From Conchocele bisecta (taxonomy: Eukaryota > Mollusca > Bivalvia > Lucinida > Thyasiridae): a stretch of 64,000 bases of DNA. Shown piece after piece: positions 33,183 through 44,448 of the stretch. The notes beneath the pieces were generated by a model. It did not search any database. It was not told the DNA's origin and saw nothing but the letters and a program-made list of their open reading frames with translations. Numbering within the stretch: position 1 is the first letter of the stretch; every line of letters begins with the position of its first letter. Where the stretch lies: positions 48,812,418 through 48,876,417 of the forward strand of contig CM055268.1 in the NCBI GenBank assembly GCA_029237695.1, in the 5' to 3' direction. The position numbers and the translations under genes were made by a program.

Positions 33183-33481
33183 TTACTTATTGTTTACCCA
33201 GCCCACTGCGAAGCGAAGCTCCTAAACATGATTTCGAATCACTATTGGCGGTGCAACACAAAGTGTGCGTGTGTGTGTGTAATAGGCTTTGTGTATTGTG
33301 AACTGATGACAACAAGGCATAAAATCAGTTCTAAATATAGCGCTGAACATTTAATGATTAATTTAATACATTTTGGCGAAAATGTCGTAATATGCGATTA
33401 ATTTAGACGAAATGCCATTCTTTCATAGGTCGAGAAACTAGGGTAAACAATAAATACACATAATGGTTATTTATCAAATGA

Positions 33482-34210
33482 GCACAAACAAAACAAGAAA
33501 ATGCGGTGTCGGCACGAATGCCCCCGATGTCAGATTGGATAAGCCTGGCAAACTTCTTAACAGAAATAGAAAATCGTTTAAGCAGAGTTGTGTCAAAAGG
33601 TCAAGGTCAGATTCAGGCCAGCATGGAGTGTTTATGTTTGTTTGTTTATTAGCATTTAATGTCCTATCAACAGGTAAGGTCATGTAAGGCCGGGAAACGG
33701 GTTCAATCTCGTTTTAAACTGCTGCATTGGGGGGAAAATCCCAAAATCAGAACAGAATATTTACATTGAGAAAAAACACATTCAGCCCTGAAATTAGAAT
33801 AATCTGATCTTGTGCCAAAGACGTATGTGAGGGCCAAACGAGGTCTGCAGTCAGAATTCCGGTAAGGGTGAATATCGATCGTTGAATTACCCGTCGCGTG
33901 CTCCCAACCAACCACGCATGGAGTGTTGAATTTGTGCACAAGTATGATGTAATGCAATATTAAAATAATCATATAAGAGTTACATGTATAACAGCATTGA
34001 GAAACTCTGGAAAACTTTTAAAATTAACAACTAGAAAAACTGCCATAGAACACGGATGCCCCATATATCGTGTTGATAATAAACAAGGCAAATGTGAAAT
34101 TATGTTATTATGGTTTCAAAAGTTTTACAAGTTACAAGTCGAAAAAGGGGAGATAATGCATCATAATGAAGCGAAATACCAAGTTTCAAGTCTGTAGCTA
34201 GTACAGTTTC
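33482..34210 (+). repeat. array unit split by a SINE
   Basis: ACAAGAAAATGCGGTGTCGG and ATTCAGGCCAGCATGGAGTG continue after the SINE with TTTGTGCACAAGTATGATGT. It matches the 31.65-32.45 kb array, then passes into the 34.1-35.4 kb array type (AAAAGTTTTACAAGTTACAA). Confidence 0.65.
33633..33915 (-). mobile_element. family S SINE with 12-bp target duplication
   Basis: GCATGGAGTGTT is duplicated exactly at 33621-33632 and 33916-33927. The left border is the reverse of an AAACA-type tail (TATGTTTGTTTGTTTATTAG). The body has CTGCTGCATTGGGGGGAAAA, TTCAGCCCTGAAATTAG and GAGGGCCAAACGAGGTCTGC. Orientation is minus. The interrupted host sequence is a tandem-array unit. Confidence 0.85.
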
Positions 34211-35390
34211 AAGGTACATGCCCGTTCAGTAGGCACAAAATGTTCTTTATATCAGAGAAATCATCTGATACATTTTCTGGAAAATATACATTCTATCATA
34301 ACTATCTCACGAATTGATTGGCAATATTATACATTTTATATCAGATGTAAATTTTCACACTGATATCAAGGGCGATAATCGTGTGTCCTTAAAATGTTAA
34401 CGGACATTACTATTCATTCTCTGTATTTATTTTTTGATGTGCAATGATCATACTTTATAATCTGTGGAAAATATGATTTTTTCAGGCGACGCATTTAATT
34501 AGTATATTAAATAATTAAAAAATATTATGCCTCATTTGTATATGAAAATAGCCCGATACCACCGCGAGTCATGATCAGTAAAATAAATATTACTACCAGT
34601 AAATGATTATATCTCTATAGTGGGCACTCGTAATTTTAGAGAACTGGTAGAATAGTAACACACTTATTAAATTTCTATAAAGAACAGTGTGTGCCTACGG
34701 AGTGGGCATGTACCTTTAAAACATTTACGAGTTACAATGCAAAATTGGAAAATTATAAGTAAAAAAGTAGGAGATAATCCATGACCTGGGGGTCGAAGCA
34801 AAAATTGAAATAAGCTTTGCACATCTACTCATCATAAGGAAGCTACATACAAAGTTTCAGGTCTGTAGCTAGTACGTTTAAAAGTTTTACGAGTTACAAT
34901 GCAAAATTGGGAAATTCTAAGTAAAAAAAGTGGGAGATAATCCATGACCCGGGGGTCGAATCAAAAATTGAAATAAGCTTTGCACATTTATTCATCATAA
35001 GGAAACTGCATACCAAGTTTCCGGTCTGTAGCTATTACGATTTAAAAGTTTTACGAGTTACAATGCAAACTTGCCAAATTCTAAGTCAGAAAAGGGGAGA
35101 TAATGCATGAGCCGGGGGTCGAATAAAAAATAGAAGTAAACTTTTGCACATCTACTCATCATAAGGAAGCTACATACCCAGTTTTACGTCTGTAGCTAGT
35201 ACGGTTTAAAAGTTTTACGAGTTACAATGCAAAATTGTGAAATTCTAAGTAAAAAAAGTGGGAGATAATCCATGACTTGGGGGTCGAATCAAACATCGAC
35301 TCATCATAAGAAAGCTACATGTACATACTAAGTTTAAAGTTTGTACATGTAGCTAGTATGGTTTAAAAGTTTTACGAGCTACAAAGTAGG
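34108..35390 (+). repeat. array of about 163-bp units, split by a family B MITE
   Basis: Units start TTTTACGAGTTACAATGCAA near 34727, 34887, 35051, 35215 and (partial) 35373, and share GGAGATAATCCATGACC, GGGGGTCGAATCAAAAATTG and TCTGTAGCTAGTACG. An earlier unit (34108-34210) is cut off from the rest by the MITE at 34212-34717. Confidence 0.75.
34212..34717. mobile_element. family B MITE, full copy inside an array
   Basis: Termini AAGGTACATGCCCGTTCAG and ACGGAGTGGGCATGTACCTT. The internal order is complete (GGCGATAATCGTGTGTCC, TTTGATGTGCAATGATCAT, CCCGATACCACCGCGAGTC, CTATAGTGGGCACTCG). It joins GCTAGTACAGTTT on the left to AAAACATTTACGAG on the right, which are consecutive in intact array units. 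Confidence 0.8.
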
Positions 35391-35399
35391 TGACGGACG

Positions 35400-36046
35400 G
35401 ATGGAAGGACGGAACGGACAAGGGTAACACTAAATTCCCATAAAAAGCTCCGACACACAGATATTTTTCTGACAAGGCGGAATTATGTTTTCTGGCCTAA
35501 ATTCACACAACAGATATTTTATTTTCCAGCATAGTAACAAAATCATACCTTCTCAGTATTTTCTGTAACTTTTATTGTCTATTTGTCTCTCCACAACTGG
35601 TAAATGCTCGCAAACCAGGTGCCCCAGTATAGGCGGCCAATGCGTCGGTGGGTTAAAAATCTGCAGAAGACAGGAAAAATACAAAAAGTTTGTAAAATAT
35701 GCAGGATACATGATACATGTATTTATCAACCTTAGTTCATGCTAGAGAAAACTAATTTGCAGATTTTTAGTAGGGACCATACCCATCACTGAAATAAATT
35801 GCCAAATTGTCATTTTATTTGTAAATGTATCTATTTTTAAAATATTTCAAAAGCAATCTGACACTACACAGTCAGTACGAAAAATGAAAATCCACCCACA
35901 CAAAATTTGGATGAGCAGATAAATCTCCTAAGGCCGGAGTTTTCTAACTAAATTTCTATGGCATGATATACATGCATACTAACACTGCTGTCAGTTTTAT
36001 GTAAACTTGCCACCTTATAAGGTTATATATATATAAACATTGCAAA
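35400..36046. other. no feature recognised
   Basis: AT-rich non-coding DNA. Confidence 0.45.
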
Positions 36047-36408
36047 ACTATGGTGGCATATACTTGCTGTTGAGATGCCGACGCAAAACTATGTCGACAT
36101 GTTGAGATAAAATACCACATTATGTCGACATGTTGTGTAAAACTGCCATATTATATCGACATGTTGTGTTAACTTATCACGTTCAAAAAGATAAATATCA
36201 CGTTATGTCGACTTGTTGATATAAAATATCACGTTATGTCGACATACTGTGTTAACTTATCACGGTATGTTGACTAATTGTGATAACTCGCATTATGTTG
36301 ACTTGTTGTGGCAACTTATCAAGTTATGTTGACATGTCATGATATTTAAGTCAACATGTTGCGAGAAATTATGTCGACATCTTGATGGCAAATATATGCC
36401 ACCATACG
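36047..36408. mobile_element. fold-back-like element with TATGTCGACATGTTG repeats
   Basis: Inverted ends TATGGTGGCATATACTTGC and (inverse) TATGGTGGCATATATTTGCC enclose about ten degenerate copies of TATGTCGACATGTTGTG, some inverted, mixed with AACTTATCACG. The architecture (inverted termini plus internal short repeats) is like 38505-39128. Confidence 0.65.
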
Positions 36409-36569
36409 AAACACAATTTTCCACTATTATTACTACTTAGCAAAATGTAAGAATGAGACTTATTTTTATTTCACGAAATTTAGTCAAATAATAATTGTAT
36501 TATGAAAATAATTTCTGCATGTTAAATCCTCATAGATACATCATATTTTCATATAAGTGAAGATGTTTA

Positions 36570-36820
36570 CCTGGGCCTGGTTGCTCAAAGCTTCAGTTAG
36601 CTTAACGGACTGTTAAATCCTTAACTGAATGGTTAAAATCTCTGTTAAACAGAGATTTTAACCATTCAGTTAAGGATACAGAGATTTTAACCATTCAGTT
36701 AAGGATTTAACAGTCCGTTAAGCTAACTGAAGCTTTGAGCAACAACAGAGATTTTAACCATTCAGTTAAGGATTTAACAGTCCGTTAAGCTAACTGAAGC
36801 TTTGAGCAACCAGGCCCAGG
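36570..36820. mobile_element. palindromic MITE, CCTGGGCCTGGTTGCTCAAA ends
   Basis: CCTGGGCCTGGTTGCTCAAA at the left and its inverse at the right. Between them GAGATTTTAACCATTCAGTT followed by AAGGATTTAACAG is repeated three times on one side, so the right arm has been partly duplicated. Arms are nearly identical. Confidence 0.75.
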
Positions 36821-36825
36821 AGATT

Positions 36826-37357
36826 AAAGGTACATGTACATGACCACCCAGTAGGCACAAACTGTTCTTTATATCTGACATAATCCGAGACATTGTCTGG
36901 CAAAATAAACATTATTTCACCATTACCCCACGTATTGATTGGCATTATTATACATTTTATGTCAGATGTCAATTTCCACACTGATATCAGGGGCGATAAC
37001 CGCGTTTCCTTAACATGTTAACGGACATTACTATTTATTATCTGTATTTATTTGTTGATGTGCAATGATCATACTTTATTATCTGTCGAAAGTATTATAT
37101 TTTCAGGTGGCGCATTTAACTAGAATAAATAATTAAAAAATATCATGCCTCATTATGATATGAATATGAAAATAGCCTGATATCACCGCGAGTCACTATC
37201 AGTAAAATAGATATTACTAAATGATTATATCTGTATAGCGGGCACTCATAATGTTTAGAACTGGTGGAATAGTGGCACAATTATAGTATACACTTACTTA
37301 ATTCCTATAAAAAACATTTTGTGCCTACTGAGTGGGCATGTACGTGTACCTTTAAAC
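36826..37357. mobile_element. family B MITE, full copy
   Basis: AAAGGTACATGTACATGACC (with a GTACAT duplication) to GTGGGCATGTACGTGTACCTTT (the same duplication mirrored). It lies 5 bp after the palindromic MITE. Confidence 0.8.
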
Positions 37358-37487
37358 AGTCACGAGGATAACAGTGAAACATTTTTTATCAAAATTTAAG
37401 TTTCGTTTTCTTTATAGTTTGTAAAATAATTTCCATGTTAAATTCCCATAGAGAAATAGTATTTTTGTATTAAATAGCATTATTTAG

Positions 37488-37628
37488 CCAAGCGAGCTAA
37501 TTTTCTTGAAATAATGCATAGGAGTGGTCCTTACGCCAATCAAACGAGTGAGCTTAATCGAACCATGTTTGATTAATCTGTAAAAACCCACGCATGTGTA
37601 TTAATTCAAGATAATCGCTCACCTGGTA
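37488..37628. repeat. diverged inverted repeat
   Basis: CCAAGCGAGCTAATTTTCTT and ATTCAAGATAATCGCTCACC are imperfect inverse arms, with ATAATGCATAGG and ACGCATGTGTAT inside. An old MITE is likely. Confidence 0.45.
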
Positions 37629-37816
37629 AGAAAACTAAATTGCTAATTCTGCAAATATTCGTCAATTTACACCATCAGCCTTTCCATACCGAGAACAAAA
37701 TATCCCGATCCAGTGTCAGACACCCTTATTGCAATCAGATTGCCCAATATTGTCTTAGTGATGGAAATTAATGGAACCAGGCGTGAATCCCAGTATTGTA
37801 GATTAAACCTTAATTT

Positions 37817-38100
37817 GTGACTGGGACTTGAGAAATAGGGCTTACGGATTTTACGACGAGCGTAGATCCAGATCAGCCTGTGCATCCGCAGTCTGATCAG
37901 GATCTGCAATGCTCGCCAGTCTCTCAATGAAAGACCCGATATGCTTCTACAATCAACATAGATCCTTATCAGGCCACAGGAGCGTGCAATTTGATCAGGA
38001 GCTACACTGGTCACAACTCCCATGAGCCCCATTTGTCCACCCTCCCGGCCATAGGTGTAGCTGTTGGCAGGCCGTTGAACACAAATAAATCAATCAATTA
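37817..38100. mobile_element. family C MITE followed by a SINE tail
   Basis: GTGACTGGGACTTGAGAAATA to CCCATGAGCCCCATTTGTCC is a family C copy (to about 38040) with the internal block TGATCAGGATCTGCAATGCT. It runs into GTAGCTGTTGGCAGGCCGTT, then GAACACAAATAAATCAATCA, the 3' tail of a family S-type SINE. Confidence 0.6.
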
Positions 38101-38496
38101 ATGAACTGCAGAAACGTAACACAACTGACTGCTCATTTATCATCCATCGCTACGGTCCGTGCATTAATTTAAAGCGTTGTAACGATTCCGTTAGCCAAAT
38201 TATGAAACAATTTGCCGGCTTCTACCTCTTGTCGGAAATAAGAACATGTTATGTGTATGCTGAATTAAATTCCGCATAGCAGAAGTTTCGAACACATAAT
38301 TAATGGCAGTAATAACTTAAATGTATTACCTTTCTACTTCATATATGGCATGAAATCATACCACTTTCCCTGATGGGCGCGTTTGTGTACTAGTATACAG
38401 GTACTACAACTACATGTATCTACAATACAAATCCTCATAGCAGATCATAAAGTATCCAATATTACTGCAGCATAGAGTGTAGACATTCTTTTTATT
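38101..38496. other. no feature recognised
   Basis: Non-coding DNA left of the fold-back element. Confidence 0.45.
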
Positions 38497-38504
38497 ATGT
38501 TTAT

Positions 38505-39128
38505 ATGGAAGCCCTGGAGGGACTTCCGACTTCTTTACTTCCGACTTCCGACTTCATCACTTCTGACTTCATTACTTCCGACTTCATTACTTCTGACTTC
38601 CGACTTCATTACTTCCGACTTCATCACTTCCGACTTCATTACTTCAGACTTCATCACTTCATTACTTCATTACTTCCGACTTCATCACTTCTGACTTCAT
38701 TACTTCCGACTTCATTACTTCCGACTTCCGACTTCATTACTTCATTACTTCCGACTTCCGACTTCATTACTTCCGACTTCCGACTTCATTACTTCATTAC
38801 TTCCGACTTCCAACTTCATTACTTCCGACTTCCGACTTCATTACTTCATTACTTCCGACTTCATTACTTCAGACTTCATTACTTCCGACTTCATCACTTC
38901 TGACTTCATTACTTCCGACTTCATCACTTCTGACTTGGAAGTAATGAAGTCGGAAGTCGGAAGTAAATGAAGTCGGAAGTGATGAAGTCATAAGAAATGA
39001 TGGAGTCGGAAAGTCAGAAGTAAATGAAGTCGGAAGTAATGAAGTCAGAAGTGATGAAGTTAGAAGTCGGAAGTAATGAAGTCGGAAGTCGGAAGTAAAG
39101 AAGTCGGAAGTCCCTCCAGGGCTTCCAT
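38505..39128. mobile_element. fold-back (hAT-like) element with perfect 8-bp target duplication
   Basis: ATGTTTAT is duplicated exactly at 38497-38504 and 39129-39136. The ends are ATGGAAGCCCTGGAGGGACT and its exact inverse. The left two thirds are a tandem mosaic of 7-mers and 8-mers (ACTTCCG, ACTTCATT, ACTTCTG); the right third is the inverse (AGTCGGAAGT, AATGAAGT). No protein is encoded; open frames through it read only the repeat. An 8-bp duplication is the hAT signature, so a hAT transposase acting in trans is the best guess. Confidence 0.8.
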
Positions 39129-39334
39129 ATGTTTATGTTTAAACAACAACTATGAGATAGAACTATTTTATATCAGCAGGTGAATTTAATTAATATATTA
39201 AATTTAAAAAATCTGACTTAGATATGCACCTATATTGACAGTGCAACACAATTAAGTATCACTAATGTATGGGCAAAAGTAAAATAGGCTATGAACTAGA
39301 AAAGTTATGTTTATTGTCATAAATTGTGGATGGT

Positions 39335-39566
39335 ACTGGAGAAATGGGGCTTATGGGTTTTTCCACCAATGTAGATCAAGGTCAGACTGTCGCATTCACA
39401 CAGTCTGATCAGAATCTGTGCTGTTTGCCATTTCGTCAATGAAATGCCCGTTGTGCTTCTAACAAGTATTATAGATGGTTATCAGGCTACCGGAGTGAGC
39501 TATTTGAGCAAGAGCTACGTATACACTGGTCACAGATCACATAAGCCCCATTCCTCCAGTCACTGC
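39335..39566. mobile_element. family C MITE, full copy
   Basis: TACTGGAGAAATGGGGCTTA at the left and CATAAGCCCCATTCCTCCAG at the right; inside CAGTCTGATCAGAATCTGTG and ATACACTGGTCACAGATC. Confidence 0.7.
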
Positions 39567-40490
39567 CATATTTCTGTATATTTGAGGGTGGTCAGTGTGA
39601 TTTATGGCTTAAAACTACCCATTTCCAAATGCCTGCACTCTTTTCTTTTATACCAGCATAGAAAAGTAATATGTTAAGTTGTTTTGCGATATTTAAGTCC
39701 ACATGCTTGTCTGGTGACAATGCAATGATAGTGTACATCATGACCAGCCTACACAAACTGATCAAGGTCTACAAGTCTATTCTCTAGAGTGTCCTGGAGT
39801 TGTGCTGGATGCAATTTAGTAGCATTTATTCTGCAGTTGGTGGTTTTGTCTTAAAACTGCAGGTTATCTTGTATTTTTTGGTCTGCTGCCATGGCAACAG
39901 GACCTGGGTCAGGTGATGTGTGATGCATGACTAGTATTGGTTGTGTTAGGTAATTTTAGGAGAAAGTGGATTAGGCTTCATTAAATTAAAATTTATAGAC
40001 TATGAGCTGAATTGCATTAGTCTGTGTCTTCTGAGCATATTCTTCATTTGACCGAATGATTGACAGCTGTGAAAAATGTGATTAGTGAACCTATTTCATG
40101 GATGTGTAATAAATAATTTGTGGTAGTAAAAATATTTCTAGGAATTAACTTTTTGGAGAAATAATACACAAGGTATGTATTGTGTGTTTAAATTGACCTG
40201 GCTGGCATTTCACTTGCATATAAATGTATCCCATTGTGTAGCGAAAATGTGATATAGAGATGCAAGACGTCTGTCCATCTGTCCGTCACGTTTCCCATCC
40301 TGCTATAACTTCTTTACCGTCACTTGATACATTTTGCTCTAAAATACATAATTTTCATGCTAGAATAGTTTACATTTAGAACTACGAAAATACTAAATGG
40401 TTATAAGAATATTTTAAAATGATTATTTAACATTATGAATCTGCAGTTCAGTTTAGTGATTTAGTGATGGGAATTTAGTTGTGTGACGCA
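39567..40490. other. no gene; one array-end fragment
   Basis: AT-rich non-coding DNA. About 40235-40330 (CCCATTGTGTAGCGAAAATG, CAAGACGTCTGTCCATCTG) is the inverse of the 29.5-30.2 kb array end. Confidence 0.45.
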
Positions 40491-40492
40491 TT

Positions 40493-40987
40493 AAAGGTAC
40501 ATGCCAACTCAGTAGACACACACTGTTCTTTATATCCGAGACATCATCCGAGACATTTTCTGGCAAAATAAACATTCGTTCAACATTACCCCACGTATTG
40601 ATTGGAATTAGTATACATTTTATATCAGACGAACATTTTTACACAGATATCAGGGGCGATAACCGTGTTTCCTTAAAATGTTAACGGACATTACTATTTA
40701 TTCTCTGTATTTATTTTTTGATGTGCAATGATCATACTTTATAATCTGTCGCAAATATTATTTTTTCAGGCGACGCATTTAATTAGTATAAATAATTAAA
40801 AAAGATATCATGCCTCATTTGCATATATAAAAATAGCCTGATACCACCGCGCGTCACTATCAGTAAAATAAACATTACTAAATGATTATATCTCTATAGC
40901 GGGCACTCGTAATTTTTAGAACTGGTGGAATAGTGACACAGTCATACATTTATTTAATTCCTATAAGGAACATATTGTGCCTACACT
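40493..40987. mobile_element. family B MITE, 3' end missing
   Basis: AAAGGTACATGCCAACTCAG start and complete internal order to AAGGAACATATTGTGCCTAC, then replaced by SINE sequence; the last 20 bp are lost. Confidence 0.75.
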
Positions 40988-40990
40988 TTT

Positions 40991-41092
40991 ATAATGGGCA
41001 ATAACTGAATTCAACTCCCAGGTATTAACAAAAGGGCCAAAGATAAAAACGTACCTAAGGGCCAAACCAGGCAAATGGTAGTGCCCTTGTAG
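40991..41092 (-). mobile_element. family S SINE fragment
   Basis: AATGGGCAATAACTGAATTC, AACAAAAGGGCCAAAGATAA and GGGCCAAACCAGGCAAATGG are the inverse of the SINE body at 20175-20280. It is cut by the satellite that follows. Confidence 0.65.
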
Positions 41093-41768
41093 AACCTTGT
41101 AGTACTATGTAGTACTATGTAGATGCTGTATACCAGTGTGTACCCTTGTAGACCCTTGTAGAACCTTGTAGTACTATGTAGTACTATGTAGATGCTGTAT
41201 ACCATTGTGTGCCCCCGTAGACTCTTGTGGAACCTTGTAGTACTATGTAGTACTATGTAGATGCTGTATACCAGTGTGTGCTCCCGTAGACTCTTGTAGA
41301 ACCTTGTAGTACTATGTAGTACTATGTAGATGCTGTATACCATTGTGTGCCCCCGTAGACTCTTGTATAACCTTGTAGTACTATGTAGTACTATGTAGAT
41401 GCTGTATACCAGTGTGTGCCCCTGTAGACCCTTGTAGAACCTTGTAGTACTATGTAGTACTATGTAGATGCTGTATACCATTGTGTGCCCCCGTAGACCC
41501 TTGTAGAACCTTGTAGTACTATAGTACTATGTAGATGCTGTATACCATTGTGTGCCCCGTAGACCCTTGTAGAACCTTGTAGTACTATGTAGTACTATGT
41601 AGATGCTGTATACCAGTGTGTGCCCCGTAGACTCTTGTAGAACCTTGTAGTACTATGTAGTACTATGTAGATGCTGTATACCAGTGTGTGCCCCCGTAGA
41701 CTCTTGTAGAACCTTGTAGTAATATGTAGTACTATGTAGATGCTGTATACCAGTGTGTACCCCGTAGA
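41093..41768. repeat. 69-bp satellite, about ten units
   Basis: Units start with AACCTTGTAGTACTATGTAG at 41093, 41162, 41231, 41300, 41369, 41438, 41507, 41573, 41641 and 41710. Each contains TAGTACTATGTAGATGCTGT and ATACCAGTGTGTGCCCCCGT. The period is a multiple of three, so the minus strand reads through as a 23-residue peptide repeat (VYSIYIVLHSTTRF core). Two units carry indels. I take the open frame as a by-product. Confidence 0.9.
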
Positions 41769-42404
41769 AGATTGTACTGTCCCAGTAATTGTCACTGTAG
41801 ACAGTTGTAGTAATACTTTGAATGCATGTAGACTAGTACACAAACACGCCCATCAGGGAAAGTGGTATGATTTCTTGCCATATCTATTCTACTTGTGTAT
41901 CGGTCAGGTGTCTGTCGTTGGGAATATCTGGGTAAAGGCTTGTAGTATTCTGCAATCGCGGAACTTGAACTATTTTCAGCTCCCGCTTGCTTGTTGACGA
42001 GCACTGGGAACCAGTACAACTTCAAGCCAGTCGCACAGTCGATCTTAACGAATAAACCGTGATTTTTACGTCCTCTTTAGAGCATTTTTTATAAATGTAA
42101 ATATTCTTTTAATTACTATTTTGCGTGTTTAGGAAATATAAGTCAATTTAAATATGTTAGCAACATTATAAGTGTGCAGAATAACGCGGGAAAGTCGGCA
42201 CTATTTCGTGCGGATACACAGTTTTGACCTCAGTTTTGTAGCGAATTCCGCTCAAAAAAGGCCCCGTTTGATGACAGAGTCATCCTTTTCCTCCATCTTT
42301 TGACCATTAAACGCGAAAATATGACGAAGTGGACAGAATGCTTCACGGAGTGAAGATGTCTATGGGGATTTAATATGGGGATTTTTTTTTTCATTTTAGA
42401 AATA
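41769..42404. other. no feature recognised
   Basis: Non-coding DNA after the satellite; overlapping short frames on both strands have no domain. Confidence 0.4.
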
Positions 42405-42652
42405 TTTTTAATTTTTTTAATTTTTCGTTTTTTGACTCCTCCCACAACTCCTCTACCTTTTTTCCCCATGTTAAATTCCCATAGAGAAATCAATTTTTCG
42501 TAATAAAATCAATATTTGACCAAATTTCACGAAATAAAAAGAAGGCTCATTCTTAAATTTTCCTTTAATTTAATATTATCAAAATAAATGTTGTTTTTGC
42601 ATTGTTTATATAGCTGTAAAATTTGGGCAGCTTTCGTGAAACAGACTATAGA
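42405..42652. mobile_element. family A-type element, right part
   Basis: CCCCATGTTAAATTCCCATA, AAATCAATATTTGACCAAAT and TTGGGCAGCTTTCGTGAAAC ending CAGACTATAG follow the right half of 12025-13191. The mirrored block AGATGTCTATGGGGATTTAA near 42355 suggests part of the left half. Confidence 0.55.
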
Positions 42653-43559
42653 TTGTTGTTCATATAGGTGTGTATTTCAAAATGGCCACCATTCTGATCA
42701 AGCGGATGTATCAGCAAGAGTATAGAAATAGTTTGGACTATAAGTATGACTTGTTATGTACAATATTGGTTGAACAACTATATTAGTCATATTTGTATGC
42801 AATAACATGATAGTCTGTCATTTTAAAATTCAAAATGGCCATCATATTTAGCATAGTTTGACGATTTCCATTTCCGGACAGTTAGCCACGCCCCAGACCC
42901 CCCTCGATGGGCACGTCCGTAGTGATATCTTCGAATAACCATAACAACAAAATGCATTGTGTTACTCAACGTTTAACTGGCATACGCAACCACTAATTGA
43001 AAATAATATTATGAAAAACTACTTGCACTGCACAATATCAACAACGGATGTTCTACGTACACAAATACATCGTATTATTTTGTGGCGCGTGATTTGCCCC
43101 CATTTCCAGCACAAATCGTGCGGTCATCGCTAAATTTAGTAACAGAGTTAACTCCCCTCCGAATACTCTCCGAAACAAGCGACGCGTTTAACACACAAAC
43201 TACATCAAGTTTGACTTTCCGACAGCCTATTTTTAAACTCACCCGACACCTATGCGAAACAAAACTCGCACGTGTAGGTCTAACTGATGTTTAATCCTCA
43301 TTCTCTCTCTCTATCGATGGATTTACAGTGGATTTTAGTGACATTCTTGAATTCGGCCTGATTGACATTTGTCTATGGTGGCCAATACACGCCAACATGA
43401 GTGTCAATTCTACGTTCAGGGAAGGGAGTCAATAATTCAGTATTTAAGGTGATAACTTACAGTCAGGGAACACATTAATGACAGTATAACACACCCAGCT
43501 TATATTAATACCCATATTAATGCAAGTACTGAAATACGACAAAAAAAATCTAACAAGTT
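42653..43559. other. no gene recognised
   Basis: Two AAAATGGCCACC-type motifs lie at about 42680 and 42833. A plus-strand open frame at 43082-43294 has no recognised domain and no splice context. Confidence 0.4.
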
Positions 43560-43986
43560 TCTAAACGTTACAAGTGCCCGCTATACAGATATAATCATTT
43601 AGTAATATAATTATTTTATTGATAGTGACGCGCGGTGGTATCAGGCTATTATCATATGCAAATGAGGCATGATATTTTTTAATTATTTATACTAAAGAAA
43701 TGCGTCACCTGAAAAAATAATATTTTCGACAGATTTTAAAGTATGATCATTGCACATCATAAAATAAATACAGAGATTAAATAGTAATGTCCGTTAACAT
43801 TTTAAGCAAACACGGTTATCGCCCCTGATATCAGTGTGTAAATTTACGTCTGATATAACATGTATAATAATGCCAATCAGTACGTGGGATAATGGCGCAT
43901 GAATGTTTATTTTGCCAGGAAATGTCTCAGATGATGTCTCTGATGTAAAGAACATTTTGTACCTACTGAGTGGGCATGTACCTTTA
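43560..43986 (-). mobile_element. family B MITE, one end missing
   Basis: Starts AAGTGCCCGCTATACAGATA, continues GATAGTGACGCGCGGTGGTA, and ends ACTGAGTGGGCATGTACCTTT. The first 90 bp of the family are absent. Confidence 0.75.
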
Positions 43987-44290
43987 ACTGCAACACCAAC
44001 AATCAATCAATCAATCAATCTAGTTTAATCTTGTAGTACCCTATGTTCAGTACTTTCAGTACTTTGATTCATAGTATTATGAATTAGTATCTTCTATAGA
44101 CACGGGATAGTTCTGTTAGTCATAAATCTCCTCCACAAAAATGTAACAACTTTGTAATGTCAAAGAGAAATTGGAATTTGAGGCACCCCACGGGTTACGA
44201 CTGAAACTGGAGGTATCTAGCGGGAACATAAAATAATTAAATAATGCAAAAATCGGTAAAAGGGGCGTTATATAGTCATAACAGAAATAG

Positions 44291-44436
44291 AATATTTGTT
44301 TTCTTCAGTGTAAGATCGAATTTTATTTCATCGAGTGGACGAAAAATGTCGGATTTTCACGAGTGGCTTCTCGTGGACGAAAAATGTCGGATTTACACTA
44401 ATAAAATTCGATCTTACACTGAAGAAAACAAATATC
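44291..44436. repeat. hairpin, ATATTTGTTTTCTTCAGTGT arms
   Basis: Arms of about 48 bp (ATATTTGTTTTCTTCAGTGT, then AAGATCGAATTTTAT and inverse). The loop holds a small direct repeat, GTGGACGAAAAATGTCGGAT. Confidence 0.75.
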
Positions 44437-44448
44437 CTCTATATATTC

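Noticed and set aside
38505..38903. Plus-strand 132-codon frame rich in TSLLPTSDFI
   Set aside because: It is the ACTTC short-repeat body of the fold-back element, translated.
41011..41481. 156-codon minus-strand frame with 23-residue repeats
   Set aside because: Follows from the 69-bp satellite period; it stops where indels occur and begins in SINE sequence.
41093..41768. CRISPR-like spacing of repeats
   Set aside because: Units are contiguous with no variable spacers, and the context is eukaryotic.
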